Notes under the pieces: model-generated
What the model was told of the DNA's origin: nothing
The model's database searches: none
The model's input: the letters and a program-made list of their open reading frames with translations, nothing else
Assembly (NCBI GenBank): GCA_963971305.1
Contig: OZ020311.1
Location: 7,006,001 to 7,070,000, forward strand
Length of the DNA: 64,000 bases
From: Arcuatula senhousia
Lineage: Eukaryota > Mollusca > Bivalvia > Mytilida > Mytilidae
Direction of reading: 5' to 3'
Shown here: positions 48,875-61,000 of the stretch, in pieces
Layout: every line of letters starts with the position of its first letter
Position numbering within the stretch: the first letter of the stretch is position 1
Translations under genes and position numbers: made by a program

Positions 48875-49797
48875 CTAATTAAAACAATTAACTATCATAT
48901 CTTTTAACTCAATTTTGAACTTTTCTACTAGTGGCTGATAACGAAGAAAGAATTTTTTAAGTGATCGTATGAGACGTATTTTCTTATAGCCCTGCTTCAA
49001 AAGTCGGTCACGAAGAAACCGATGTCTGATCAAAAAATCTGTGAAATGTGTGCAAGCTCTGGCATATCGAATAAGTTGAGAAATATAAACACCGTATGCA
49101 GGAGAAGTAGGTATATTGCTCTGTAGATTAGGAAAATTAATAATTTGAAAATTAAAATCGTCTCGTTTATCGTAAATTTTTGTACTGAGATGACCACCTG
49201 GGTCAAATTCGAGGTGCAAATCCAAGAAAGACGTGAAGCAATTAGATTCGGTGGTCTCTTTAATCTCCAATTCCGGAGGATATATTGAAGGAATCCAACT
49301 ACCAAATGAAGTGTTATTGATAGAAAGGACATCATCAATATATCTGAATGTAAGATTAAATGACCTTGCCTCTTTCATCTTCTTGTTCTTTACGAGTTCC
49401 TGAAGAAATTCAGTCTCGTAAGAGTATAAAAACAAATCGGCGAGGAGAGGAGCACAGTTTGTGCCCATTGGAATGCCGATTTGTTGTTGAAAAATCTCTC
49501 CTCCGAAGGTGACAAATATGTTGTCAATTAGGAAATCAAGCATACTGCAAACTTGTTCCAGTGTGTAACAAATTTTATCTTTGAAAGATGTTTTGGAAAA
49601 GAATGTAGAATTATAACCCAAAACAACAAAATTCCTTGAGTTTGAAAAGGCTTTTTCGAGAAGTTTTTTCAGGCGACATTTTAGTTTTTCGTGTGGCAAG
49701 GTAGTGTATAAAGTTGAAAAATCGAACGTTTTCAAAGAGTGAACCTCAGAAAATGATCTAGATTTGAATTGATCTAACAAATCAATTAAGATATTTC
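48875..49797 (-). pseudogene. Penelope-like reverse transcriptase remnant
   Basis: The minus frame is open from just after a TGA near 49797 to the stop at 48875, about 306 codons. Reverse-transcriptase landmarks in order: FDFSTLYTTLPH, GIPMGTNCAPLLADLFLYSY, RYIDDVLS (catalytic YIDD) and FLDLHLEF. The tail has KIYDKRDDFNFQI and YGVYISQLIRYARAC. The style fits Penelope-like elements; no GIY-YIG endonuclease follows in frame. The N-terminal fingers region is missing, so the copy is truncated. The clade is my reading of the motifs. The link to the hammerhead-type repeat 3.3 kb away is suggestive only. Confidence 0.75.
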
Positions 49798-49929
49798 AGG
49801 CGCACATGTTTACATACTGTGATAATGTATATATGTCGTGTAAAAGTTGCAACTTTGTACTTTTGAAAAGAATTAAGAATTGCATGGTCGTTCTTGACAT
49901 GTAATTAGAAAGTAAATATTATTGACCTT

Positions 49930-50740
49930 AATTTCATATATTTTATGTTTGTTTTCCCGACCTTATCACATATTCTCAACTCGAAAAATGGTACCTATTC
50001 CAGCGGCACGTCCTAGTACCTCTTACATATATATAGGAAGTGGCCTCCCGTGTCTAAATTACGCGTGTAATATTGCATGCACAGGTCTATTAATATATGA
50101 AGCCGGGATCATGCAGTTGTGACAATTTTTATCTAAGAAGTATTTCTCTTATTTTTTTGGTCATATTTTATCAACTGCTAATAACAAATAGTTATTTTCC
50201 CCTAAACAAAAACAAGCGCAATTTTAACCAAGCCTGAATAAAGCCGTGTAGCATTTGCTATTTCCATAGTCCTGTATATCTATAATACTATCTCCTACAA
50301 ATTTTCGGCAAACTCAGAGCCTTGCCTCCTTCATTAAACGGTCATCAGAACTGAGGATAGGAGTCTCATAGACTTTATTTTGTCGTTTATTTGTACTTCT
50401 CTGTTTTTATTTCTGTCACAAATCATGTGTAATATGATTTATATGACAATAAAGTTATTATTATATTCAGGTCTAGCACGCCTGGGTGCTGTCTATATAT
50501 ATAGCTAGCAAGCCTGTTGGTGTTAGCCTCGGTCTATAGGCTTGGAATGTAGTGATAAAATGATGACAGCTCTGAATCAAGGGTTTTGAGTAATCTGGTC
50601 GGAATTTCACCTGCTAGGACCTGATGCCTTGTAAATATTTGGATTGAATAGTAACTTGTGTATGCCTTTTCATATATTTTTATGTTCTCTATGGCTGGAA
50701 ATGGTTTAGACTTTATTTCTTTACGTTTTACTTATCTGCA
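49930..50740. other. Intergenic with a retroposon-like tail
   Basis: No gene is seen. ATGACAATAAAGTTATTATT at about 50442-50461 resembles the 3' tail of a LINE copy. The rest is unremarkable AT-rich sequence. Confidence 0.35.
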
Positions 50741-50744
50741 TTAC

Positions 50745-51075
50745 AGTCAGTAAAGACGGGGAAACATTGGTTGTTTTAAAATGTCTGCTTCCTTTTTGTT
50801 GTCTGAGTAGTTGAGTCCATCTGTGTTTCTGAGAGATGCTTCTCCAGCATTGTCGCATCTGTTGCTTTTCATAAAGCTCCAAAACTTTTTTGGGTTAATT
50901 TTTCTTCTGTTCTGGGGTGATATTTGTCATGAACATAGTCTTGATATGCCTTCTTAAGTTCTTTTTGTTCATGAGTCTTTCTTGATCTGCTTGTAATTCT
51001 TGAAGTCTTTGAGGGATTGGTGATATTTTTGATGGCACATTGTTGTTTTAGACTATTGGTACAATCCAACACTCG
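50745..51075 (-). pseudogene. LINE ORF2 fragment with frameshift
   Basis: The minus strand reads KKAYQDYVHDKYHP in one frame and then, after a +1 or -1 shift near 50889, PKKFWSFMKSNRCDNAG and GLNYSDNKKEADIL. This is the linker between endonuclease and reverse transcriptase seen in many non-LTR elements. The shift and the missing neighbours mark it as dead. Confidence 0.65.
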
Positions 51076-51340
51076 GTTACTGAGCGTGTGGTACGGACCG
51101 ATCGAACAGTCAGTTGATGTAATTACTCTTTATTGCTTGCGATTTCAAGTTGACTATAGTTAGCCTCTTTCCAAAATGTAGATCTTGCTTTTTTTAGTGC
51201 GGTCTGACTTGTTATGTGATAATGTCTTAACTAAAGAGTAGTTTTCAAGACTGAATGAGTTACTTTTTAAGATACGCATATTTGCTTGTGTTACTTAGAT
51301 AAAAAAAAAATTAAATAAAAGGATATCGTTTAGGGATCGC

Positions 51341-51527
51341 ATACCCGTAGCCAGAATTTTTCAACGGGGGGTTCGAAAATGTGAAGAGGGGGGTTCGATT
51401 TCCCAAATTTCACTGACTTTAATAGTGCTTAACCGATTTTTCACCTGATTTTTCCCTATTTTGATCAAATTTTTTGTCCAAGGGGGGGTTCGTCCGAACC
51501 CCTCGAACCCCCCCTGGCTACGGGTAT
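51341..51527. mobile_element. MITE with ATACCCGTAGCCAG termini
   Basis: ATACCCGTAGCCAG and CTGGCTACGGGTAT are exact inverses. The flanks GGATCGC and GGATCGT look like a target duplication. The interior has poly-G and GGGGGGTTCG tracts. Confidence 0.85.
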
Positions 51528-52174
51528 GGATCGTTTATAATGTTGTTCCATTCTGTTTTCCGTTTCGCAGTTTAGTAACTTCCAAAATCCTAGTTAAACT
51601 GGGTTTCGGTTATAATTACTTCGGTCCTTTTCTTTCAAAGAGGGTAATGAACCAGTCGAAAATTAGATAGAAAACTGCAGAAAGCTAAAATAATCAGAAA
51701 GTGAGTGTCCAACATCGTTTATTGATTATTGACATAAAAAATATGTGTATCTGAAAAAAGTAACTGATTTGTGTCTTGAAAACTATTGATACTCTTTTTA
51801 ATTTGGCTCATGGCCTTTCATGCCAGCTTTTAGGATTATTTAAGAATTAACTGTAATAATTTTAATAATTGAACCATAAACTAAATTTTTCATGGTGCAC
51901 ATTGAATAATCCGCCGTAAAATGGGCACCATCAAAGATTTAGTGTATTGCTTCTACAAACCAAAAAATTATTACAGTTAATACTTATAAATAAATTTATT
52001 GATATATTCGGTTAATTAAATCGCGTATTGATATTTACATTTGTCAATCACATTGCACGTGGCGTCCGTGCAAATGCAAAGTGTATAGAGTCCATTGTTG
52101 TATTCTGTATTAAGGATGTATTCTTCTGTGGGGTCAATTTTTTTCTTAATCAAGTTTTTTCCCAAACCTACATG

Positions 52175-52374
52175 TGGCTCCCGCAGGGTTAAAAACGACC
52201 TGCGACCTGAGGGCTTTTTTAGGGCGACTTCCGACCTACACTTCATAAAATCGACCTATGCCAAAAAACGACCTGCGACCTCCGCCAAAATATGCCTTTT
52301 AAAAGCGACCTTGCGACCTCAGGCCCCCTTTAAAAGCGACCTTGCCACCTGAGGGGGGTACCCTGTGGGAGCCC
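52175..52374. mobile_element. hAT-like MITE, copy 2
   Basis: It is a close copy of 20863-21060 with TGGCTCCCGCAGGGT and ACCCTGTGGGAGCCC ends. The 8-bp flanks CCTACATG and CCTACATT differ by one base. Confidence 0.85.
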
Positions 52375-52379
52375 CCTAC

Positions 52380-52996
52380 ATTTTTGAAATGCTAAGACCC
52401 TGAGAAAATCAAATTTACTAAGAAAACAATATGTCCTTGTGCATTTTAGTTCCCTACAGCCATTTAAAAACAGAGTTGGAAATAACAGCCTGCCCGCCAG
52501 TCCGAGACTGGTAACTTTTGGGTAGGGCTGGCTAAAATTCATGATAATTTGACTGGCCATATAGCAAAAGCAGGTAGAATTTCAATTCAGGGCTGGTTGT
52601 TTTTTCAGTAAATTTCCTACCCTGTTAAAAAGGGCCTATTTCATGTGTATTTTGACAATTTTCCCAAAATTTCATCATTTTTGGCCTATTTTGAGGTATT
52701 TTTTTTTAAAATATCAAGTTTCAAAATCAAGTTTTCTGTCAAAGTTTCCATATTGATAGATGCCATGATTCTGAACAAAATTAACTTATAAAAAGTATAT
52801 GTCTGTGATGATATAAGAAAGTTTAGTCCCAAAAATGTGCCTTTTTAGGTCATTTTCAAGACACCATAAAACCGGTAAAAATCAAGATTTTTCAAATTTT
52901 CTATCATACCAAAACCTCAAAACTCTCCATTTTCGTTTGAAATAATTGGACAAATATATCTTTTTGAATTTAGAAAAGAAATTATATGAATTGCAT
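52380..52996. other. Intergenic, no gene seen
   Basis: AT-rich sequence with GGCTGGTTGTTTTTTCAG and GGGTAGGGCTGGCT phrases near 52520-52610. No exon or RNA gene recognised. Confidence 0.4.
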
Positions 52997-53039
52997 GAAA
53001 TACAAATGACAACAAAGTTCCAGACAATAAATTTGCTAC

Positions 53040-53079
53040 GCCTGACGCGCGTTTCGTCTATTCAAGACTCATCAGAGGC
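53040..53079 (-). ncRNA. Hammerhead ribozyme, intact core (type I)
   Basis: On the minus strand the order is GCCT, CTGATGA, GTCT/AGAC stem II with a short loop, GAAA, a minimal stem III ACGC/GCGT, the cleavage triplet GTC, and AGGC pairing with GCCT as stem I. All core residues are present. Cleavage is predicted after GTC. The minimal stem III suggests it works best as a dimer, which suits the tandem layout. Confidence 0.85.
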
Positions 53080-53397
53080 GCTCTACCAAAAATATTGAAA
53101 ATGCCAAACACTGTATGAATATGAAGAGCATAGAACGGTATAACCAAAACTACCAAACTGGGGAACCAAATAATTACTAAGATATTCAACCTATGTCTGG
53201 GGTAGGAAGAACCTTAGGGTTTAGACAATTTTGAAATTTTTGACGGATAATTTAAAGCTTTGATGTATTCTCCAACTCAAAAGTGTTGGTGCCTGAGCGG
53301 GCTAACCTCGGGGAATTTAAACTCCACCAGCAGTGCTAACCTTCACATGTGTTCGAAATACAAATGACAACAAAGTTCCAGACAATAAATTTGCTAC

Positions 53398-53437
53398 GCC
53401 TGATGCGCGTTTCGTCTATTCAAGACTCATCAGAGGC
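53398..53437 (-). ncRNA. Hammerhead ribozyme, near-intact copy
   Basis: It equals the copy at 53040-53079 except that the triplet GTC reads ATC after a CpG-type change, which also weakens stem III. CTGATGA, stem II and GAAA are intact. Confidence 0.75.
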
Positions 53438-53559
53438 GCTCTACCAAAAATATTGAAAATGCCAAACACTGTATGAATATGAAGAGCATAGAACAGTATA
53501 ACCAAAACTAGCAAACTGGGGAACCAAATAATTACTAAGATATTCAACCTATGTGGGGG

Positions 53560-55310
53560 AATATTTTGTTGGAAAAATGAATTTTACTACCCCTACCCTG
53601 AAATTGGCTAAATTCAGATTGAGATCAATGGTCAAATTTGGTCAAAAATTAAAATGTTGCATATCTCAAATACTACAAATCATATCTTCATAATTTTTTG
53701 ACAAAATTTAGATGGATCACCATTTGATATATATCCACCAAAAGTTTTCAATTTTAAGGCAATGTTTAAAAATTATTCACAAACGAGATTTCAATGAGAC
53801 TGAAACCTCAGAAGAATACCCCCTTAAACTGGATTCGATAATAATTTCTTTATGATATACATGATATATGATAAGGCGCAGTTTAAATTATCCTTAATCC
53901 AATCAAATTCTTTTGACTTTAAAAAAGTTTACAAGAAAATAAACATAATTTTCTTTCAATGCAAATGCAACTAATAATTTTTCTAAAATTTATTTATAAC
54001 ACAAATAGCCCTTAGGTTATCTAATAGAATTAAGTAACTTTTTAAAGTTTTTGCTGAGGAAATACAATTAATTAATTATTTGAAAAAAAGCATGTCATAA
54101 AAAAAAACCTTCAAAAGTGGCAATCAAGTGATCAAATAATCACATACAAAATCAAAGTACTGAAAGTACTGGTAGCCGGGGTAATCTACAAATTTTAAAT
54201 TGTTTATGTGAGCAAAAAATAAAAATAAAAAAAATAAAAAGCTACTTGTTGTGTAAAAGGGATTTTCACATGGATTCCAATAAAAAAAAGACTTCGTGCC
54301 CACTACTAGCTGTGCTCGTTATTACACTTTTTTTCAGATGAGCAAGCAACATTTAATTCTGTAGGCTAACCAAACACATTTTTCAAATCAAATGAGGAAT
54401 AACCCATGAGAAGAGTTTGTGAAAATTATTTTGAATTGTAAACTTTTGTTGACGTATAATCATGATAATGCTAAACAATTTGAAAAGCATCAGATTGCTC
54501 TCATCCTATAGGAAAGAACATACAATCCTCTAGGTTCTACAATTTTCAGAAAAAAAATCGTTTTTTAGTGCATCTTGAAAATAAATATATTCATTGGTTC
54601 TTAATATCGAAAATTTGGTTGATTACAAATTTTCAATGAAAAGCAGGGATGTCCTAAACAAACAGTTTTATTTAATCCCTGTGAAAAGTTACTTGCATGG
54701 TCAAGAAACAATTTGTAAGCCCTATTTTCAAAATCAATTATGGTAAATATGAATAAAAGAACCGTTTATAGAACCATTTTATCTGATAAAATAAAAAAGT
54801 TATGAGGATTTGAACTTTTGGTAAATAATCCTGTCCATTGCACCAGTTTGGCACTTAATAAGATGCAAATTAGTGAATATGACATCACTAATGAGATCGG
54901 CGAACACTGCTATTAACAAAATATCAATCCGCTTTTGTATTCTTTATTATTCATTTAATACTATCGCATCAGATAGGCGTCTTACATACTTGTACAAATT
55001 TTGAACACTTAGTAAATAAGTTTTATAACATTACTGCGAGTAAAGCGACGAAAAAACAGATTTGGAAAAGGAACTATATTGCAAGCGTGTATTGATATTT
55101 CAATTGAAAGGTTTTTTGGTGAACCGCCGGAAAAACCATCTGCTAGCCTACCAAAAGGCTATCGTAGCTATAGCCGTGGCTAATCGCTAGCGATTACCCC
55201 GGCTAAAAATCACCTTGAAAATGTTCCAGTAATTAGGTAATCAACAACCAATCAAGAGGCTCCTTAGTAGCTTAGCAGAGTTACATCTAAAAAAATGTAT
55301 TTGGGCTTTG
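53560..55310. other. AT-rich intergenic sequence, no gene seen
   Basis: No exon set is visible. A palindrome-rich patch around 55140-55205 (GCTAGCC, AAAGGCTATCGTAGC, GCTAGCGATTACCCCGGCTA) could fold, and GTAGCCGGGGTAATC near 54172 is its inverse, hinting at a TIR element of about 1 kb. Confidence 0.4.
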
Positions 55311-55313
55311 GCA

Positions 55314-55824
55314 TTTTTAGTTATGATAACGTAACCCTCACTACGATTCTCTTACAGTGAGGGTTACAATTCCCACCCATTTCTCCCAACAGAGCACAGC
55401 GAAACGAATTGGTGGCACTCGAGGACACATTTAAAAATTAGATTTTTGAGCCAGATCCTCTATTTTATGCTTAGTATATGTAATTTTACACCATTATCAA
55501 TCATCAAATTGACTTTTGAATGTTTAATTACTTAGTTTTTAATGTAATTAAAGATCTGATCCTGAACTTGATGAAGTTCAAGTCAGTGTAAGTAAATATA
55601 TATCATATTCAAATCTATATTTTTATGTTACACCTGAAAACTTATCAACACATTGGATGGAACTTATCATCAAATACATTGTTCTGTGTGAAAATAAACC
55701 AACATTTTAATTTAAGTGTGTATCACAGAAAGTCGCTTGGCTCTATTGAGGCCAATGGGCTGGAATCGTAACCCTCTCGGAGAGAATCATAGGGAGGGTT
55801 ACGTTATCGTTACTAGGGCATTTT
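55314..55824. mobile_element. TIR element with GATAACGTAACCCTC termini
   Basis: TTATGATAACGTAACCCTC at 55319-55337 mirrors GAGGGTTACGTTATCGTTA near 55796-55814. Inner arms GATTCTCT and AGAGAATC also pair. About 500 bp, non-coding inside. Confidence 0.65.
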
Positions 55825-56291
55825 CAATTGTCAGTTTCGCTGAATCTACATATTGTGTGTAAGAGGGAAGTTGTTTGTTTGCCATTTTGGCCAGTTTGCT
55901 GTTTGGTCACGTTTTAGCTAGGAATTCACTAGTCAAAATAATTAAGGGCTAACTATTTTATTTGGATGTTTACTTGGATATGCTCCTGCATACAATTGTA
56001 AGAACAAAAATCATAAAAAATCCTTACAAGACATACTAATTTTTTTGGTATGAAATTCCTTGGTTTTAGTAATATTTGCTTGAGGGATAGAGAGTATCAA
56101 ACAGCAGAAAAGAACAATACTAAAAAGTAAGAGATAAGTAAGACCAAAATTAAGGGATGGGAAGCTGCAAATGGGAGAGGAGGCCTGGTTTGGAAGACCT
56201 CTCCAGCCCGGGCCACCATCATGAAATCATCTCACTTATTTAAACTTCATATATTTATCATCTTTATATCTACAGATTGGTGACAAGTAAG

Positions 56292-56368
56292 ATGTTAATT
56301 CAGTTTCTTTTCAAGACTGTAGTTTCTGTTGTTTTGTTTGCATCTGGTGTTCAGTATTGGAAGCAATG
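56292..56368 (+). CDS. Possible upstream coding exon of the LTA4H gene, hydrophobic N-terminus
   Basis: ATG at 56292 opens 25 codons (MLIQFLFKTVVSVVLFASGV, then a WKQ end) and stops at a good donor (TG, GTAACA). Splicing to the acceptor before 58090 restores TGG and continues in frame into MGDKALS. An acceptor-like TATCTACAG precedes it at 56268-56276. The peptide looks like a signal anchor. Usual LTA4H is cytosolic and lacks it, so this may be an alternative first exon or chance. Confidence 0.4.
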
Positions 56369-56749
56369 GTAACATTTCTACTTTCTTGTTGCATCAATAA
56401 CTGTAAAAGGTTTTGTTACATTAGTACAGGAAAGTTGTAATACTAATTCTGATTCCATTATGAAACTATATTTTTTGGTTCCAATTAAGTAAAATAAAAT
56501 TGTATATTTTCACATCCAAGTTTTGTGTTATATACTATTATAAAATTAAGTATTTTCAATGTTTGATGAAAACTGCTGTGCTTTATTGGTATTAAATTAA
56601 ACAAAAATAGAATCTTATAATCCTTAACTTCCTATTTTTACATTGATTATGAATGTTCAGATTTCCTACATGAGTTACAATTCAGATATGTACTTTTGTA
56701 GTTCTGAAAACATTAATTTGGACCAAGAACATGAAGAAATACTTTTTAA

Positions 56750-56885
56750 TGTTGATTGCGTCACATACACTTATTCAACATTTCTTTTTTTTGTCTATTT
56801 CCATTGTGGTATTTCTAAATTACCGCTTGTTATGTTAGCTGTGTCGCATACACTTATTTAGCATCTCATTATTTTCTATTATGAT
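56750..56885 (-). repeat. Dispersed SINE/MITE-like repeat, reverse fragments
   Basis: Two stretches, GCGTCACATACACTTATTC and TGTGTCGCATACACTTATTT, are reverse forms of the GGAATAAGTGTAYGCGACAC phrase of 45172-45385. Confidence 0.5.
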
Positions 56886-57104
56886 ATTTTGGCCACTAAA
56901 CTCTAATAAGATGTTTTTGAAAAGGTGATACAAGTTTCTCCTCAATGATAATCAGATATGATTAGTCTTAGTTCTTTCTGTACAGTGTAAAAACTAACGA
57001 ATTTGTCTCCAGGTGATGCATGTAAACACTTTTCTTGTGTCTGTCTTTGTTTTGTCTGATCGATAATTGGTAATGGAATTTGTCTGCATGAATCCTGATG
57101 CTTT

Positions 57105-57479
57105 AGTTTAAACATATTTATTTATCCTGGATTGGGAAACAAGCCTAATGCTTATGTAAATCCCTCTCCAGCTAGCAGTTGGCTAGTGTGGCCTTTGCAG
57201 CGGCCCCCATTGAGCCTACTCTTATTGAACTCTACAAAGGGGTCTTTAACATGCATGGGGTATTGCTCTCAACATACATGGGACAACCTTTTTTTGTCCA
57301 TTCCGAAGGACTAGCATCGTTCCTTGAGACCATCCTCGCAAATGGTGTCAACAGAGAGTGGGAAAATTGGTTCATGAAATTTTCACCCCGGATGAGGATC
57401 AAACCACGAACTTTTGGTGTTAGTAGCCCGATGCATTAACCACTACACCAACGGCTCTCTAAATAAATATGTTTAAACT
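57105..57479 (-). mobile_element. tRNA-derived SINE bounded by 20-bp inverted repeats
   Basis: On the minus strand it opens with GCCGTTGGTGTAGTGGTTAA (A-box-like) and, about 45 bp on, GTGGTTTGATCC (B-box-like), as in tRNA-derived SINE heads at 57380-57456. The body has no frame of note. AGTTTAAACATATTTATTTA at 57105-57124 and its exact inverse at 57460-57479 bound the unit. It is not a functional tRNA gene: the cloverleaf is incomplete. Confidence 0.7.
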
Positions 57480-58090
57480 AATCCTGATTCTTTTACATGT
57501 ACATTTGTTTTATGATCCTTTTTTGTAGTTCTCTTTATATATAAATTCTTTATTTTTTTCTCTTGGTAAAAAAACAAACTGGATGAGTTCAAAGCAATTT
57601 TAAATAGATTGATGTTTACATGTATTAGAGAGTCTTTGATATCTGCATGGGTTGTTCAATCATGTGTATTTTGGTCATCTGTATTCCAAAAAAAAAAAAT
57701 AAGTACAAATAATGTATTGAGATTGAATTCAAATGCATGTGCTTGGTTGCATGTGAAACTGCCAATGGATACACTTAAACTTTTTATGCTTGATGTGAAA
57801 GGGGTTTTAATTTTGCATTATTTTGTAACCTTACATCATTTGATTGTCTCAAGTTAAATTATAGCAATTAAAAGTAATTTTTTTTTCCGTTGTGATGAGA
57901 TACTGATTCCACTTACATTTCAAACATTTTATTGAACTAAATAAAAGGACCTTGAACAACAGGCAAAGCCTTTCATGATGCTTTTCTACATGTATGTATA
58001 TTTATTTCAACACATTTTGGTCAAATTTTTGGTTAAAATAGATAACAAGTACAATTTATATCAAATGGTTTTTATTTTTGTTTTTTTAGG

Positions 58091-61000
58091 ATGGGAGACA
58101 AAGCTTTGAGCCCTAACGACCCATCCTCACATTCTCACCCAGAGGACTGTAAACAGACCAACCTTGACCTAGATCTGAATGTAGATTTTGATAAGCATGT
58201 ACTGTCAGGTTTTGCTCATCTGACGGTAGAAAGACAAAAAGATGGGGTAGATATTGTTGTAAGTATATGTTTAGTTCAAGTTAGACAAAAGCTAAAACAT
58301 TACTAGTATTATGTTGAAAAATATTATAAAAAGTTCTTTTTAACTGTCAACTGTAACACAGACTGGTTTGCTGCTGTTGTTAAGGGTTGAAGGTCAAACA
58401 TGACTGGGTACAGGGATATTAGGGTTAAGGGATGGAAAGTTAGTGTTTAGGGAATGAAGGGAAAAAGTAAGAAAACGCTTGGGTTAAAAAAGTTCAAAAT
58501 TTAGGGAAGTGTTTTTTCAAAAATAATTTCAAAGCTGCAGCAAACAGATAATATTTCAACACATTTAAAAAAACACCCCTTAATTTACAAATTTTGTTAT
58601 TTCAACTATGTGCATTTTCAGATTTTAGACAGTAAAGACATTACAATAAAAGGTATCACAGACCAGACAACTGGACAAACTCTAGTTTACAATCTTGGTC
58701 CTAGTTCTCCTGTGTTTGGTTCTCGACTCGAAATCAAACTTCCAACAAATAATGGAAACAAGTAAGTACATGTACCATTTCACATGGAAGAACTTCAGCT
58801 TTCTCAATGAAAAAAAAATCCAAAATATTTGAATAATATGCAATTTCACTAGACAATGTCATGGTCAATATCAGTACTGACAGTTTTCATTGGTTACTTG
58901 AACATTGTGAGGTTGCTGCAAGAGCATGCACTTCACCACTAGTAATCTCCTACAGAAAAGAGCCTTTATCAAATTTATGAAAGAATGTATGATTATCTGA
59001 CTTACTCGTTATTCCTTTTGCCTTTTAACTGATTTTTATTATTGACTTTGACACCATTAACATTATACATAGGATATTTGTGAAATGTAAATTATAACTG
59101 TGTAGAAGAAATATTATGTTATCAAAATGTGTTCTGAGATGGATATAATTCTCTATGAGATGCATTTGCTAATTGATATGTTTTTATGGCCCCACCACGT
59201 ATGTGGATCGGACATATAGTTTTACCCTTTCCGTCTGTCCGTCCGTACGTACGTACATATGTACGTATGTCCATAACACTTTGGTTAAGTTCTTGGTTAA
59301 GGTCCATTACTCGGATACTAGATGTTGGGGGTCAATGATATTTCACCACCAGATGGGTCTTGGGTAGGGCTACACCACCCACTAGAAATTAGGTCACTGT
59401 GACCTATATTTTATGCATGAATGACTTTGTTAAGTTCTTGGTTAAGGTCCATATCTCCAATACTACATGTTGATGGTCAATGGTATTTCACCACTAGATG
59501 TGTCTTGGGTAACATGACACCACCCAATAAAAATTAGGTCACTGTGACCTTTATTTTATGCATGAATGACTTTGGTTAAGTTCTTGGTTAAGGTCCATAT
59601 CTCAGATACTACATGTTGATGGTCAATGGTATTTCACCACTAGATGTGTCTTTGGTAACATGACACCACCCAATAATAATAAGGTCACTGTGATCTATAT
59701 TTTATGCATGAAGGACTTTGGTTAAGTTCTTGGTTAAGGTCCATAAATAGGATACTAGATGTTGGGGGTCAATGATATTTCACCACTAGATGTGTCTTGG
59801 GTAAGGTGACACCATCCACTAGAAATGAGGTCACTGTGACCTATATTTTATGCATGAATGACTTTGGTTCTTCTTGGTTAAGGTCCATACCTTGAATACT
59901 ACAGTGTTCTCCCCAGAAAATTTTGATAGCACTGTGGTAACGCGTGGCAAGATTTTTGAACATGGGATTTTCCGCGGCGTTATTTCATGGATTTTCAAAT
60001 AGCAATGTGAACTTTATTCTAAGATAAAAGTTATTTATCTGTATCTGTTTTTATAAATGTATTCTGTCACTATTTAACAATAAAAAATTCTGATTTCTTA
60101 TTACCCTATAAAAACTTCTAATCTCCAAATTCCAAAACTGAATGTAAGAATTAAAACCTTGATAAAGTACTACTTGACTTTCTCAAAAGAGACTGGGCTC
60201 ATTACACCTAGTGTTGTTTCTAATCAGTAAGCAATTCACTCTTCATGAGTCAAAGATACATCTCAATAATTTGGAGCACAATTTATAACTACTTGATAAA
60301 TGATTAGATATTTGAAGAAGTGTAGTAATTAAAACAAACATCCAAAAAGATTGTTGTTTTTAAAAGAAAAAGAAAACTGGCTATTGATAACCTTAACTAA
60401 TAATTTATAATTGTAAGTAGAACATATTTTGCTATAAATATGAGTTATTAGCTTAAAAAATGAAAATAAATAATTTTAAGGGGAAACTCTGTACCTTTAT
60501 GTCATGAATAAATATTTCTAAAAAATCGATTTTTTGTGGCTTTTCAATCTACAATCTAGTCTTAAAACAAGAATATATTACAAAATTCAAACAGTTCTAA
60601 TCATAAATGATAGTTAATTGTAACATTTAAATAATGACACAAGATTTTGGAATGGGATAAGAGATTAACTCATGATTGATTGCCGACGGCAAAATCCTTT
60701 GAAGTCTCGATGTTCTACACCTTTAACTGGCCTGGCTTGGGGGCTAATTATGACAAGTTTATGGCTTCCTTTGTGAATTACCCGAGTTAATCCCTTAAAT
60801 AAACAGTTTAACAATCAAGGCAAGTGAAGAAGTGATGAAAACCAAATGAGATTTTAAAAATGTGGGACAAAAAACTAAAATTGAAGAAAAACGATAGCAC
60901 CGCGGCAATACACGATAGCACCGCGGTAACATTAATAGCACCGCGGCCCAAAATTATAGCACCGCGGGCCCACGGAGCTATAATGGCCTGGGGAGAACAC

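Larger units (their letters stand above)
52997..53555 (-). mobile_element. Tandem dimer of a 358-bp hammerhead-ribozyme repeat (retrozyme-like)
   Basis: A complete 358-bp unit (52997-53354) is followed head-to-tail by about 200 bp of a second unit (53355-53555). Each carries a hammerhead motif on the minus strand. Matching sequence occurs at 29353-29466 and 30911-31085. Tandem units with type I hammerheads are known from Penelope-like elements and from small circular-RNA retrozymes in animals, mussels included. No protein is encoded. Confidence 0.8.

Noticed and set aside
53280..53355. tRNA-like phrase GTGCCTGAGCGGGCTAACC
   Set aside because: No cloverleaf can be drawn, and the phrase is part of the hammerhead repeat unit.
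57380..57456. Candidate tRNA gene on the minus strand
   Set aside because: A- and B-box-like motifs are present, but the acceptor and anticodon arms do not pair properly. It fits a SINE head better.
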